Below, piece after piece: positions 48,844 to 58,639 of a stretch of 64,000 nucleotides of DNA. Made by a program: the position numbers and the translations under genes. The first letter of the stretch is position 1, and the number at the start of each line of letters is the position of its first letter. The notes beneath the pieces are model-generated. The model was not told the origin of the DNA and did no database searches. It saw only the letters and a list, made by a program, of their open reading frames with translations. Source of the DNA: Bartonella melophagi K-2C (GTDB lineage Bacteria; Pseudomonadota; Alphaproteobacteria; Rhizobiales; Rhizobiaceae); contig NZ_JH725081.1 in the NCBI RefSeq assembly GCF_000278255.1, positions 38,484-102,483 on the forward strand. Direction: 5' to 3'.

Positions 48844-49327
48844 ACTTTCATCGATAAAAAAGCATTTTGAGATTGCATCGCTACAAACTGATGATAGCGC
48901 TCTTCTCCATCAAATTCACCAAAATTGTTTTATTCCAGCTTGGGAAGAACAAACATTTGATACTTTTTTAAAAAATTATTCTATTTTTGGCTACAAAGTT
49001 TACCTTATTAATCAGCCTGATCAAATTTTAGGATTTTGTCTATGCCGTCTTATTCTTGATGAAGCAGAAATTATTACAATTGCTGTCCAACCTCATTACC
49101 AAAGACAAGGAATTGGTTCTTTGCTTGTCGATAGTATACTTTGTTATCTTCAACATGCACGTGCCGCAAAGCTATTTTTAGAAGTTGAAGAAACCAATCT
49201 TTCTGCCTTGGCTCTTTATCGGCATTTTGAATTCAAAAAGATTGCCAAACGTCTTGCTTACTATCAAGCACCAAATGGCCGCAAAAATGCAATCATCATG
49301 CAAAAAACTTTTAAGCAAACAGATTGA
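48836..49327 (+). CDS. rimI: Ribosomal protein S18-alanine N-acetyltransferase-like GNAT protein
   Basis: A 163-residue GNAT acetyltransferase with the acetyl-CoA loop VQPHYQRQGIGSLLVD (about 87-102) and the RimI-type LEVEETNLSALALYRHFEFKK. It starts at ATG 48836 inside the last codons of tsaB, a coupling seen in many bacteria, which favours RimI over a generic acetyltransferase. The substrate is inferred, not shown. Confidence 0.87.
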   Translation: MAKLSSIKKHFEIASLQTDDSALLHQIHQNCFIPAWEEQTFDTFLKNYSIFGYKVYLINQPDQILGFCLCRLILDEAEIITIAVQPHYQRQGIGSLLVDSILCYLQHARAAKLFLEVEETNLSALALYRHFEFKKIAKRLAYYQAPNGRKNAIIMQKTFKQTD

Positions 49328-49358
49328 GATTTGTGCAAAAAGCGTTTAGGAATGCATC

Positions 49359-50735
49359 ATGAAGCAGCCGCATCTTAAGAATACACTTTCTATTTCTTCC
49401 CAAAAGGTTTTTATCAAAACCTATGGGTGTCAAATGAATACTTATGACAGTCAACGAATGAGCGATAGTCTTAGTGCTGAAGGTTATGTAACTACACAAA
49501 CACCAAATGATGCCGACCTTATTCTTGTTAACACCTGCCATATTCGTGAAAAAGCAGCAGAAAAACTTTATTCTGATCTTGGTCGCTTGCGGATGATACG
49601 TCAAAAACGTGCATCTGATAAACCTTTAATAATTGGTGTGACAGGCTGTGTTGCACAAGCCGAAGGAGATGAAATCTTGCGTCGTGCACCAACAGTAGAT
49701 CTCATTGTTGGACCGCAAATGTATCATCGCTTGCCAGAGTTGTTAAAACAAGCCAAACAAGGAAAAAAAATTGTTGAAACGAATTATGCGGTTGAAGATA
49801 AATTTACTCATTTACCACCTCATAATAAACATGCTGTGCAAAAACGGGGTGTTAGCGCATTTTTAACAATACAGGAAGGATGTGACAAATTTTGTACCTT
49901 TTGTGTTGTTCCTTATACACGGGGTGCTGAAACATCACGACCTGTTGAACAAATTACTCATGAGGCCATTCAACTTATTGAAGCTGGTGTCAAAGAAATT
50001 ACGCTTTTGGGACAAAATGTAAATGGTTGGCACGGACAAAGCGCTAACGGCAAAACTTGGCGCCTTGGTGACCTTCTCTATCATCTTGCCAAACTTGATG
50101 GTTTAAAGCGCTTGCGTTATACAACCAGCCATCCACGTGATATGGATGACAGCCTTATTGCTGCGCATCGCGATCTTGATATGCTTATGCCTTATCTGCA
50201 TCTGCCTATCCAATCTGGTTCAGATCGTATCTTAAAAGCAATGAATCGTCAGCACAAAAGTATTCATTATCTTCGACTCATTGAAAAAATTCGTACCGCA
50301 CGGCCAGATATTGCTTTTTCAGGTGATTTTATTGTGGGATTTCCAGGTGAAACTGATGAAGATTTTGAAGAAACCATTAAACTCATTAAACAAGTGGGTT
50401 ACAGTTCAGCTTATTCTTTTAAATATTCCCCTCGTCCTGGAACGCCTGGTGCTGCAATGAAAGACCATGTCGATGAAACTGTGAAAAATTCTCGCCTTCA
50501 ATATTTACAAGCACTCCTTCTTGACCAGCAACATACATTTTTACGTTCTAAAATTGGTCAAAAAACCAATATCCTTATTGAAAAATCTGGTCGTCATCTT
50601 GGGCAAATGGTAGGCCGCTCTCCTTGGCTTTTACCTGTTTTTGTAGATGCACAAGTCTCTACAGGTACTATTATGGAAATTCATATAAAAAATGCGAGTT
50701 CAAACAGTTTCGTCGGAGAAAAAGTGAATATTTAA
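49359..50735 (+). CDS. miaB: tRNA-2-methylthio-N6-dimethylallyladenosine synthase
   Basis: Adds the methylthio group at A37 of tRNAs. The 458-residue radical SAM enzyme carries the three amino-terminal cluster Cys ([20 protein letters not shown]), the radical [11 protein letters not shown] (about 172-179), [24 protein letters not shown] and a carboxyl TRAM domain. ATG at 49359 with AGG upstream. It follows rimI by 31 bases; the block miaB-ybeZ-ybeY-corC-lnt is the usual conserved series. Confidence 0.96.
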   Translation: MKQPHLKNTLSISSQKVFIKTYGCQMNTYDSQRMSDSLSAEGYVTTQTPNDADLILVNTCHIREKAAEKLYSDLGRLRMIRQKRASDKPLIIGVTGCVAQAEGDEILRRAPTVDLIVGPQMYHRLPELLKQAKQGKKIVETNYAVEDKFTHLPPHNKHAVQKRGVSAFLTIQEGCDKFCTFCVVPYTRGAETSRPVEQITHEAIQLIEAGVKEITLLGQNVNGWHGQSANGKTWRLGDLLYHLAKLDGLKRLRYTTSHPRDMDDSLIAAHRDLDMLMPYLHLPIQSGSDRILKAMNRQHKSIHYLRLIEKIRTARPDIAFSGDFIVGFPGETDEDFEETIKLIKQVGYSSAYSFKYSPRPGTPGAAMKDHVDETVKNSRLQYLQALLLDQQHTFLRSKIGQKTNILIEKSGRHLGQMVGRSPWLLPVFVDAQVSTGTIMEIHIKNASSNSFVGEKVNI

Positions 50736-50844
50736 AAACACTCCTAAAGTTTTGTTCAAAGTATTAACTGAAAAAACTCTTTTATTTTTAAAGAAAAAAA
50801 TTATATCTTAAATGTATCATACTTAAACAACACAGGAGAATAGG

Positions 50845-51945
50845 TTGAAAGTATCAACCGAAAAACCAAAACACATTAAAAAGGCAATAAATGCCTCCCC
50901 CAAAAACATTAATATCTTTGAAAAAACGAGCTTATCGGAAACTGATCATATTGTTTTAACTTTTGAAAATAACAACTATGCAAAAATGGTTTTTGGAAAA
51001 TTCGATGAAAATCTTTCTTATATTGACCAAAAACTCAGACTTAACATTTACCCGTGCGGTAACAAAGTTTCAATCCGTGGAAGTGCCACTGCTACAAAAC
51101 ACGCGCAATATGCATTAGAACAGCTCTATAAACTAGCAAAAACACGTCAAGAGCTTACTTTATCAGATACAGAAAGTGCGATCGCTATGGCAAATTTGCC
51201 AAATGAAAAGCAAAAATCTTCAAAAACAATTCAATCTACGACAAAACATGTACCGATACAATTGAGCACTCATAAAAAAACAATCTACCCCCGTACCCCA
51301 ACGCAAGAGGCTTATCTGCGAGCAATGGAGTGTTCTGAACTTGTTTTTGGTGTAGGTCCAGCAGGAACCGGCAAAACGTACCTTGCTGTTGTTCACGCTG
51401 TAACGCTCTTAGAACGCGGTATTATTGAACGAATTATTCTCTCACGTCCTGCAGTTGAAACTGGGGAACGTCTTGGTTTTCTTCCTGGTGACCTCAAAGA
51501 AAAAGTTGATCCCTATTTACGCCCGCTTTATGATGCCCTTTACGATATGATATCTGTTGAAAAGGTAGAGCGCATTTTAGCTTCTGGAGTCGTAGAAATT
51601 GCTCCTCTTGCTTTCATGCGTGGACGAACACTTGTTCATTCAGCTATCATCCTTGATGAAGCACAAAATACTACACCCATGCAAATGAAAATGTTCCTCA
51701 CACGTCTTGGAGAAGGAGCGCGTGTTGTTGTTACAGGTGATATAAGTCAAATTGATCTTCCTGCAGGACAAAAGTCAGGTTTAACGGAAGCAATTCGTAT
51801 TCTCTCAAATATAGAAAATATTTCGATCATTCGTTTTGACGAAAAAGATATTGTACGCCATCCTCTTGTTGCTACTATTGTTCGTGCTTATGAACGCGAT
51901 TCTGGCAAACAAGCAAAAAAGTATTATTCTAATGATCTTGATTGA
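50845..51945 (+). CDS. ybeZ: PhoH-like ATPase YbeZ
   Basis: A 366-residue PhoH-family ATPase linked to YbeY and ribosome/RNA quality control. An amino-terminal KH-like segment (about 45-100) precedes the ATPase core with Walker A GPAGTGKTYLA, LSRPAVETGERLGFLPGD, and Walker B SAIILDEAQNTTP. It starts with TTG at 50845: AGGAG lies six bases upstream and no in-frame ATG occurs for about 47 codons. It ends 19 bases before ybeY. The biochemical role is inferred from family. Confidence 0.93.
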   Translation: MKVSTEKPKHIKKAINASPKNINIFEKTSLSETDHIVLTFENNNYAKMVFGKFDENLSYIDQKLRLNIYPCGNKVSIRGSATATKHAQYALEQLYKLAKTRQELTLSDTESAIAMANLPNEKQKSSKTIQSTTKHVPIQLSTHKKTIYPRTPTQEAYLRAMECSELVFGVGPAGTGKTYLAVVHAVTLLERGIIERIILSRPAVETGERLGFLPGDLKEKVDPYLRPLYDALYDMISVEKVERILASGVVEIAPLAFMRGRTLVHSAIILDEAQNTTPMQMKMFLTRLGEGARVVVTGDISQIDLPAGQKSGLTEAIRILSNIENISIIRFDEKDIVRHPLVATIVRAYERDSGKQAKKYYSNDLD

Positions 51946-51964
51946 AAAATGAATTAAATCCACC

Positions 51965-52441
51965 ATGATTACTATTGATATAACCATTGAAGATTCTGAA
52001 TGGGATAATGAGGACGTACTTTATGACATCACCACAAAAGCATTAACCACCACAATGCATCATTTATCATTAAATAAAGTAACAAGTGAACTCAGCTTGC
52101 TTTTTACAAATGACGATCACATAGCACAAATCAATGCACAATGGCGCTCTCAAAACAAACCCACCAATGTTTTATCCTTTCCTGCTTTTCCTCTCAAAGT
52201 TGGACAAAATCCTAAACCTATGCTCGGTGATATCATCATTGCAAGGGAAACTATTATGAGAGAAGCAAAAGAAGAAGGGAAATCATTTCAAGACCACCTG
52301 ACGCATATGATTGTTCATGGCCTCCTCCATCTTCTTGGTTACAATCATGAAACAAATAGTGAAGCTAATCAAATGGAAAAACTAGAAGGAAAAATTCTCA
52401 ACAAGCTTTCCATAAAAAATCCCTATACTGAGTTGCTTTAA
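51965..52441 (+). CDS. ybeY: Endoribonuclease YbeY
   Basis: A 158-residue zinc endoribonuclease acting in 16S rRNA 3' maturation and ribosome quality control. The metal site [12 protein letters not shown] (near 118-129) fits H3xH5x[10 protein letters not shown] and [11 protein letters not shown] are also family marks. It lies directly after ybeZ, as in most bacteria, and before the CorC-like gene. Confidence 0.95.
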   Translation: MITIDITIEDSEWDNEDVLYDITTKALTTTMHHLSLNKVTSELSLLFTNDDHIAQINAQWRSQNKPTNVLSFPAFPLKVGQNPKPMLGDIIIARETIMREAKEEGKSFQDHLTHMIVHGLLHLLGYNHETNSEANQMEKLEGKILNKLSIKNPYTELL

Positions 52442-52498
52442 AATGATAAAAATCAAACTTTAAAAACCAATATTACACAATAAAGCTTAAAGCATCTT

Positions 52499-53569
52499 AT
52501 GCGTTATATTAAAAAAGAAGGCTTAGAAAATCTTAGGATCATGGTGGATAAAATTAATACACACAATAATAATCAAATATCTTCTCATACTGAAGGAGCC
52601 TCCTCTCAACGAACAAATCATATAGAAAAAAATTCATTTCTGAGCCATTTGTTTTCATTCTTACGTGGTCGTAATTCCACATCATTGCGTGATGATTTAA
52701 CTGATGCCCTTGCTGCCCACAATGAAGATGACACAACACTCTTCTCATCCGAAGAGCGTATTATGCTGCACAATATCTTACGCTTGCGTGAAACACGCAT
52801 TGATGATGTGATGATCCCACGCTCTGAAATCGAAGCATTAGAAATAAATACCCCTCTTGGGGAAGCTCTCGAATATTTCGAAAAAATTGGTTATTCTCGT
52901 ATGCCTGTTTATGTTGAAACTTTAGATGATCCACGAGGTATAATCCATATTCGTGATATCCTTAGTCATATAACCCGCTTTATTACCAGTTCAACTTCCA
53001 ACAAAAATGGGCAAAAATCTGTTCCACTTCAGTTAAACCATACGGAGGGTTTACATATCCCAATTGGTAAACTAGATCTTATTCGAACAGTTTTATTTGT
53101 TCCAAGCTCCATGCTTGCCAGTAAATTATTAACACGTATGCAAGCCACACGAACACAAATGGCTTTGGTTATTGATGAATATGGTGGCACAGACGGTTTA
53201 GTTTCTATGGAAGATATCGTTGAGCTTATCGTTGGTGATATTGAAGATGAACACGACAATATCAACAATGTTATTGTGCGTGAACCTGATAATAAATGGC
53301 TTGTTGATGCAAGAACTGAATTAGAAGATGTGGAAAAAGCTCTCGGTCCTGATTTCATTGTGGGAGAATATGGTGATGAAGTCGATACCATTGGTGGTTT
53401 GATTGTTTCCATTCTTGACCGCATTCCTTCAAAAGGTGAAATCATTGAAGCTATACCTGGCTACAAATTCCGTATTTTAGAAGCTGATAAACGCCGGATT
53501 AAACGATTACGCATTGTTCGTATCCCAGAAAATGAGCACTTAACTGAAGAGGCTACTTCAAAAGGATGA
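52499..53569 (+). CDS. CBS-domain protein, CorC/HlyC family
   Basis: A 356-residue cytoplasmic protein with a pair of CBS domains (about 95-240) containing DVMIPRSEIEALE, YSRMPVYVETLDDPRGIIHIRDIL and MALVIDEYGGTDGLVSMEDIVELIVGDI, then a CorC_HlyC transporter-associated domain near 265-345. Unlike YfjD-type relatives it has no membrane part. In E. coli the equivalent CorC (YbeX) stands between ybeY and lnt, as here, and is tied to magnesium/cobalt handling and ribosome metabolism. Start at ATG 52499; an ATG at 52541 is possible, neither with a strong ribosome binding site. Confidence 0.9.
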   Translation: MRYIKKEGLENLRIMVDKINTHNNNQISSHTEGASSQRTNHIEKNSFLSHLFSFLRGRNSTSLRDDLTDALAAHNEDDTTLFSSEERIMLHNILRLRETRIDDVMIPRSEIEALEINTPLGEALEYFEKIGYSRMPVYVETLDDPRGIIHIRDILSHITRFITSSTSNKNGQKSVPLQLNHTEGLHIPIGKLDLIRTVLFVPSSMLASKLLTRMQATRTQMALVIDEYGGTDGLVSMEDIVELIVGDIEDEHDNINNVIVREPDNKWLVDARTELEDVEKALGPDFIVGEYGDEVDTIGGLIVSILDRIPSKGEIIEAIPGYKFRILEADKRRIKRLRIVRIPENEHLTEEATSKG

Positions 53570-53576
53570 TGGTCAA

Positions 53577-55166
53577 GTGCTTGTTAATAAGCTCACAGCT
53601 TTTCTATTTTCTATCACTGGTTGGAAACAGCAAATATGTGTTTTTTTATGTGGTGCACTCACATCCTTTGCGCTCCCACCCTTTTATCTGACACCTGTCA
53701 GCTTTTTAACTTTTCCTGTCTTCGTTATCTTACTTGATGCAATCTACACTATTCAAAATTTCAAAAAACGCCTTTTGATAAGTGCATTAACCTGCGGAAA
53801 TTTTGGCTTTGGTTATTTTGTTTGCAGCCTTTGGTGGACAAGCAATGCTTTATTGATAGATCCGATTATTTATGCTTGGACAATACCATTTGTTGTTTTT
53901 GGCCTTCCTGCTTATCTTGCTCTTTATTGGGCTTTTGCTGGTTTTATTGTTGGTTGGTTATGGACAAAAGGGATAGCACGCTTTTTTGTCCTTGCTCTTG
54001 CACTGGGACTAGCAGAATGGTTACGCGCCATCTTGTTTACAGGATTTCCATGGAATGCACTTGGTTATACGGCTATGCCAACCCCGATGCTTATGCAATC
54101 AGATATGATTGTAGGGCTTTACGGAATGAATATTCTTGCTGTTTTAGTCTATAGTCTACCTACAGTTTTATTCACGAATGAAAAAAAGAAATCTGCTCTT
54201 GTTCTTTGTTCTCTACTTACATTAACCCATAGCTTCTTTGGATTTTATAGACTGAATACAGCACCTAATATCGCTGATTATCAAAAGAGTAGTTATTGGG
54301 TACGCATTGTTCAACCTTCCATCCAACAAAACAAAAAGTTAAACAATGCTATACCTGAAGATATATTCACAGCTCATCTAAATTTAAGTATAATGTCAGA
54401 AACTGATCAAACTTTAAAGCCTGACTTTATCGTATGGCCTGAAACATCTGTTCCTTACATTCTCACAGGTACTTCTGCTATCACAATGCGCATCGCCTCA
54501 CTTCTTAAGCCACAACAATGGGCTATTATTGGTGCCGTGCGAGCTAATACTGACTTCCCTAATGCCCAAACACAATATTTTAATACAATTGAAGTCATTG
54601 ACGCCAAAGGCAATATTCTTAACGTTTCCGATAAACTTCATCTGGTTCCCTTTGGTGAATATCTTCCTTATCAAAATTTATTGAAGAAAATTGGATTACA
54701 TGCCATTGCTGATAAAATTGGTGGATATAGCTCTGCTTCTGAGCGCCAAACTGTCATAATGCCAAATGGATTTTCTTATCTTCCTCTCATTTGCTATGAA
54801 GCTATATTCCCCCATGAAATGACTTTTAAAGGCCCTCCTCCTCAAGCAATTATTAACGTTACAAATGATGCATGGTTTGGCATAACACCTGGCCCGTATC
54901 AACATTTTCAGCAAGCACGGCTGCGTGCAGTTGAATTAGGAATACCTCTTATACGAGTAGCCAACAATGGAATATCAGCTGTAATTGACCCTTATGGACG
55001 AATCGTTGATGCTCTTGAACAAAATGCTATTGGTTTTCTTGATTCTCCGATTCCATCACCAATTATTCTAATATGGAACAATGAATACAGAATATTCTCT
55101 ACTTTCATCTTATCCATTCTTATGCTATTGTGCCGTATTAGTTTTGGCTTTACAAGACGACCTTAA
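53577..55166 (+). CDS. lnt: Apolipoprotein N-acyltransferase
   Basis: Adds the third acyl chain to outer membrane lipoproteins in the inner membrane. The 529-residue protein has six or more membrane segments in its first 200 residues, then a nitrilase-like domain with the catalytic triad in WPETSVPY (Glu), KLHLVPFGEYLPY (Lys) and LICYEAIFP (Cys), and a final membrane segment. The start is GTG at 53577, with AGGA about ten bases upstream at the end of the CBS gene. The two lipoproteins predicted in this window would be substrates. Confidence 0.94.
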   Translation: MLVNKLTAFLFSITGWKQQICVFLCGALTSFALPPFYLTPVSFLTFPVFVILLDAIYTIQNFKKRLLISALTCGNFGFGYFVCSLWWTSNALLIDPIIYAWTIPFVVFGLPAYLALYWAFAGFIVGWLWTKGIARFFVLALALGLAEWLRAILFTGFPWNALGYTAMPTPMLMQSDMIVGLYGMNILAVLVYSLPTVLFTNEKKKSALVLCSLLTLTHSFFGFYRLNTAPNIADYQKSSYWVRIVQPSIQQNKKLNNAIPEDIFTAHLNLSIMSETDQTLKPDFIVWPETSVPYILTGTSAITMRIASLLKPQQWAIIGAVRANTDFPNAQTQYFNTIEVIDAKGNILNVSDKLHLVPFGEYLPYQNLLKKIGLHAIADKIGGYSSASERQTVIMPNGFSYLPLICYEAIFPHEMTFKGPPPQAIINVTNDAWFGITPGPYQHFQQARLRAVELGIPLIRVANNGISAVIDPYGRIVDALEQNAIGFLDSPIPSPIILIWNNEYRIFSTFILSILMLLCRISFGFTRRP

Positions 55167-55314
55167 TAATTGAGTGCTTATGTATAATATCATGTTATGC
55201 GTACCAGTAACGTTTGGGAAAAGTATTACATATTATCCTAATTTATGATAAACTAACTTTACGTGCATCTAATATTGATTTGGAAACAAAGCGCTGAAAA
55301 TAAAGAGTTGCAGT

Positions 55315-55725
55315 ATGACCGAAACTAGAAAAAAGCCCGATCCAATAGATGTTTATGTTGGCACTCGTATTCGTTTACGTCGTAATATGTTAGGTCTTAC
55401 CCAAGAAAAATTAGGTGAGCAATTAGGTATTACTTTTCAGCAAATCCAAAAATATGAAAAAGGTACAAATCGTGTTGGTGCAAGTCGCCTTCAAGCAATT
55501 GCAGAAATTATGGATGTTCCTGTTTCTTATTTTTTTGATAAAGGCATTACTCAATCCGTAGAAGGTTTTGCTGAAAATGAAAGTAATTTCATGGATTTCT
55601 GCTCTAGCAGCGAAGGAATCCAATTAATGCGTGCTTTTACTAATATACTTGATGCTAAAGTACGTCGAAAAATCATTGATTTAGCAAAAGCTCTTTCTGA
55701 AGAAGATCAAACAAATAAATTATAA
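55315..55725 (+). CDS. XRE-family transcriptional regulator
   Basis: A 136-residue regulator with a Cro/C1-type helix-turn-helix (about 13-72): VGTRIRLRRNMLGLTQEKLGEQLGI then FQQIQKYEKGTNRVGASRLQAIA. The carboxyl half is helical, with DAKVRRKIIDLAKALSEED. By sequence style it belongs to the PraR/SinR-like group common in Rhizobiales, whose members act in stress, biofilm or symbiosis control. It lies between lnt and metK and may influence metK, but nothing in the sequence proves a target. No clear operator is seen upstream. Confidence 0.88.
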   Translation: MTETRKKPDPIDVYVGTRIRLRRNMLGLTQEKLGEQLGITFQQIQKYEKGTNRVGASRLQAIAEIMDVPVSYFFDKGITQSVEGFAENESNFMDFCSSSEGIQLMRAFTNILDAKVRRKIIDLAKALSEEDQTNKL

Positions 55726-55777
55726 GAATAAAAATTACATTTTTCCTTTAATATCGCCTTATAAATCAGCATTGATG

Positions 55778-55799
55778 ATTTGCCATAGGATTGGCAAAT
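55778..55799 (+). promoter_or_regulatory. Hairpin in the metK leader
   Basis: ATTTGCC (55778-55784) and GGCAAAT (55793-55799) form a seven-base-pair stem with an eight-base loop, followed by AGAGCA, about 55 bases before the metK start. There is no T-run, so it is not a plain terminator. It may be a leader element or chance. Confidence 0.35.
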
Positions 55800-55854
55800 A
55801 GAGCAAACTTTAAATAATAATAAAGTGCCGGTTTTCTTTTTTGAGGGAGTTTTT

Positions 55855-57123
55855 ATGCCGTATCAAAATTATTTTTTCACTAGTGAATCAGTATCCGAAG
55901 GGCATCCTGACAAAATCTGTGATCGCATTTCAGATGAAATCGTTGATATGGTTTATAAAGAAGCGCAGAAAACTGGAACTGATCCATGGTTAATGCGAAT
56001 CGCTTGTGAAACTTTAGTAAGCATAAATCGCGTAGTTATTGCTGGTGAGGTACGTGTTCCTGATACACTCTTAAAAAGAAATAAAAATGGAGAACTTATT
56101 TATGATAAAACTGGTTCTCCTATCATCAATCCTACCTATTTTCGTAAAGTTGCACGTCAAGCTATTCGTGCAATTGGTTATGAACAGGTAGGTTTTCATT
56201 GGAAAACTGTTAAAATTGATGTTCTTTTGCGTCAACAATCGGCTGATATTGCACAAGTGGTTGATAATGCAACTGATCGTCAAGGCCAAGAGGGAGCAGG
56301 CGATCAAGGTATTATGTTTGGATATGCTTGCCGTGAAACACCAGACTTTATGCCTGCACCAATCTATTATGCGCACAAAATTTTAGAGCTTCTTGCCATA
56401 GCGCGCCATAAAAAAGAAGGAGAAGCTGGAAAACTAGGGCCAGATGCTAAAAGTCAAATAACAATACGATATAAAAATGGAAAACCTATAGAGGTAACGT
56501 CTATTGTTCTTTCAACACAACATTTAGATGAAAATTGGGATTCAAATAAAGTACAAACAGTGGTTGAGCCTTATATTCGCCAAGCTTTACGTGATATTCC
56601 TATTTCTGATGAATGCAGTTGGTATGTTAACCCAACAGGCAAATTTGTTATTGGTGGCCCTCAAAGTGATGCAGGGTTAACAGGACGCAAAATCATTGTT
56701 GATACTTATGGTGGTGCAGCACCCCATGGTGGAGGGGCATTTTCAGGTAAAGATACAACAAAAGTTGACCGTTCTGCAGCATATGCTGCACGCTATCTAG
56801 CTAAGAATATTGTTGCAGCTGATTTAGCGGAACGGTGCACTATTCAACTTTCTTATGCAATTGGCGTTGCACAACCTTTATCTATTTACCTTAACCTTCA
56901 CGGAACAGGAAAAGTAGATGAAAATACTATTGAAACCGCAATCCGCAAAGTAATGGATCTTTCACCAACAGGCATCCGAAAACACCTTGATCTTAACAAA
57001 CCTATTTACTCCAAAACAGCTGCTTATGGCCATTTTGGGCGCAAACCAGAACATGATGGTTCATTTTCATGGGAAAAAACTGATCTAATTGCAACGCTTA
57101 AATCAATGATTAAAGTACCATGA
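55855..57123 (+). CDS. metK: S-adenosylmethionine synthetase
   Basis: Makes S-adenosylmethionine from methionine and ATP. The 422-residue enzyme has [21 protein letters not shown] (start), [12 protein letters not shown], and the P-loop-like [22 protein letters not shown] at 55855 is chosen because GAGGGAG stands upstream; the frame is open to a GTG at 55825 that would add ten odd residues. The 422-residue length, above the E. coli 384, fits alphaproteobacterial forms with small insertions. The stop overlaps the trmB start by four bases; product S-adenosylmethionine is the cofactor of TrmB, MiaB and RsmD. Confidence 0.96.
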   Translation: MPYQNYFFTSESVSEGHPDKICDRISDEIVDMVYKEAQKTGTDPWLMRIACETLVSINRVVIAGEVRVPDTLLKRNKNGELIYDKTGSPIINPTYFRKVARQAIRAIGYEQVGFHWKTVKIDVLLRQQSADIAQVVDNATDRQGQEGAGDQGIMFGYACRETPDFMPAPIYYAHKILELLAIARHKKEGEAGKLGPDAKSQITIRYKNGKPIEVTSIVLSTQHLDENWDSNKVQTVVEPYIRQALRDIPISDECSWYVNPTGKFVIGGPQSDAGLTGRKIIVDTYGGAAPHGGGAFSGKDTTKVDRSAAYAARYLAKNIVAADLAERCTIQLSYAIGVAQPLSIYLNLHGTGKVDENTIETAIRKVMDLSPTGIRKHLDLNKPIYSKTAAYGHFGRKPEHDGSFSWEKTDLIATLKSMIKVP

Positions 57124-57821
57124 TTGCACATAAAACACGTATGAGCGAAGCCTTTTTTGGTCGCCGACAAGGGAAACGGCTACGAAACAATCAACTTGCG
57201 TGTATAAAAACGCTTCTCCCTACTCTTAACATTGATTTAAATAAACTAGCACCCTTAGAATTAACATCTTTATTTGCTACTCAAGTAAAGGAAGTCCGGC
57301 TTGAAATTGGTTTTGGTGGAGGTGAAAATTTGATTTATGAAATGGAACGTTCTCCACAAACTGGTTTTATCGGCGTAGAACCCTTTATTAATGGTATAGC
57401 AAAAATATTAGTCCATATTGAAAAACACACACATTATCAAAATCATCTTCGCCTTTATGATAATGATGCCACACAACTTCTTGATTGGCTGCCAACAGCA
57501 TCTCTTGATGGAATAGATCTTTTTTATCCCGATCCATGGCCTAAAAAAAAGCATTGGAAACGGCGATTTATCAATGCAAAAAACCTTAATCGTTTTGCTC
57601 GAGTTCTTAAGATAGGTAAAAAATTTCGTTTTGCCAGCGATATAGATACTTACGTCAATTGGACCCTATACCACTGTACACAACACAACAGTTTTGAATG
57701 GCAAGCAGAAAATCCTCAAGACTGGAAAACCCCCTACCCGTCATGGCAGAGCACCCGTTATGAAGCAAAAGCTTTGCGCGAAAGCAGAACACCTGCTTAT
57801 CTTACTTTTATTAGGAAATAG
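57120..57821 (+). CDS. trmB: tRNA (guanine(46)-N(7))-methyltransferase
   Basis: Methylates G46 in the tRNA variable loop. The 233-residue protein has the S-adenosylmethionine site [11 protein letters not shown] (about 62-72), [30 protein letters not shown] and a carboxyl [17 protein letters not shown]. Its ATG overlaps the metK TGA, so cofactor synthesis and use are co-translated. Confidence 0.95.
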   Translation: MIAHKTRMSEAFFGRRQGKRLRNNQLACIKTLLPTLNIDLNKLAPLELTSLFATQVKEVRLEIGFGGGENLIYEMERSPQTGFIGVEPFINGIAKILVHIEKHTHYQNHLRLYDNDATQLLDWLPTASLDGIDLFYPDPWPKKKHWKRRFINAKNLNRFARVLKIGKKFRFASDIDTYVNWTLYHCTQHNSFEWQAENPQDWKTPYPSWQSTRYEAKALRESRTPAYLTFIRK

Positions 57822-57848
57822 GTGATAAAACACTTTACCATGGACGAC

Positions 57849-57877
57849 TTGAAAAACTTTAAATTTAAGAATATAAT
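57849..57877 (+). promoter_or_regulatory. Consensus sigma-70 type promoter before rimP
   Basis: TTGAAA (57849-57854), a 17-base spacer, and TATAAT (57872-57877) match the housekeeping promoter consensus with one mismatch in the first box. It lies 27 bases after the trmB stop and should start a transcript near 57884 into rimP-nusA-ylxR-infB. Confidence 0.75.
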
Positions 57878-57904
57878 GAAACGAATTCTTAATCTTTTGA
57901 TAAG

Positions 57905-57933
57905 GAGTGGGTTATTTGGACCCGCTCTTTTTT
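57905..57933 (+). terminator. Intrinsic terminator between promoter and rimP (possible attenuator)
   Basis: GAGTGGGT (57905-57912) pairs with ACCCGCTC (57920-57927), one G-T pair, seven-base loop, followed by TTTTTT (57928-57933). It would end metK-trmB readthrough, and also lies about 20 bases downstream of the predicted start of the rimP transcript, giving a leader of roughly 50 bases. Confidence 0.8.
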
Positions 57934-57940
57934 AATATCA

Positions 57941-58591
57941 GTGGGTCAAAACAACTTGAATGATATAAACGAAACTGAAACAATAAATAACATTGATGAG
58001 CCGCGTCTGTTTGAAGAAGATGGCATAGAAGGGCGTGTGGCTGCTCTTGTCTCACCATTGCTCAAACCTTTAAGTTATCGTTTAATTCGCGTAAAATTCT
58101 CTGGTTTAAATGGCTTAACTCTTCAGATTATGGCTGAACACACTGATGGCACCATGACAATAGAAGATTGCGAAATCATTAGCCGCACTGTTTCGCCTTT
58201 TCTTGATGTGCAAAATGTCATTGAACGAAAATATCATTTGGAAATCTCATCTCCTGGTATTGATCGTCCCTTGGTAAGAAAATCTGATTTTTTCAAGTGG
58301 CAAGGACATATTGCAAAAATTGAAACTGGTGTTGTTATTAATGGGCGCCAGAAATTTCGTGGCACACTAACAAATATTACACAAAATAGCTTTACCTTAA
58401 ATACCGATAAAGCTTTTCATGGAGAAATAACGGATGTTTTGATTCCTTTCGCTGATGTTACGAATGCGCGTCTAGTGCTCACTGATGAACTTATTCGCGA
58501 CGCACTGAAAAAAGGTAAAGAGTTACGTCAACAGCTAATCCCTGAAGATAATCTCAACACTTTAACCGAGAAAACAAACTGTCAAAATTAA
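57941..58591 (+). CDS. rimP: Ribosome maturation factor RimP
   Basis: Helps assemble the 30S subunit. The 216-residue protein shows EDGIEGRVAALVSPLL, LRLQIMAE-like block (here LTLQIMAEHTDGTMTIEDC), SPFLDVQ, YHLEISSPGIDRPLVR and a carboxyl SH3-like part. It starts with GTG at 57941; there is no in-frame ATG nearby, and no ribosome binding site directly before it, since the only AAGGAG (57902-57907) lies in the terminator hairpin about 35 bases upstream. Translation may therefore depend on leader structure. First gene of rimP-nusA-ylxR-infB. Confidence 0.92.
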   Translation: MGQNNLNDINETETINNIDEPRLFEEDGIEGRVAALVSPLLKPLSYRLIRVKFSGLNGLTLQIMAEHTDGTMTIEDCEIISRTVSPFLDVQNVIERKYHLEISSPGIDRPLVRKSDFFKWQGHIAKIETGVVINGRQKFRGTLTNITQNSFTLNTDKAFHGEITDVLIPFADVTNARLVLTDELIRDALKKGKELRQQLIPEDNLNTLTEKTNCQN

Positions 58592-58639
58592 TATTAATTA
58601 GGATCATTCCGCTTGGATGGTATAAAAAGGAGAAAATCT

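Noticed and set aside
55735-55854. Known S-adenosylmethionine riboswitch before metK
   Set aside because: Neither the SAM-II core nor the SAM/SAH pseudoknot could be matched; only a plain hairpin is supported.
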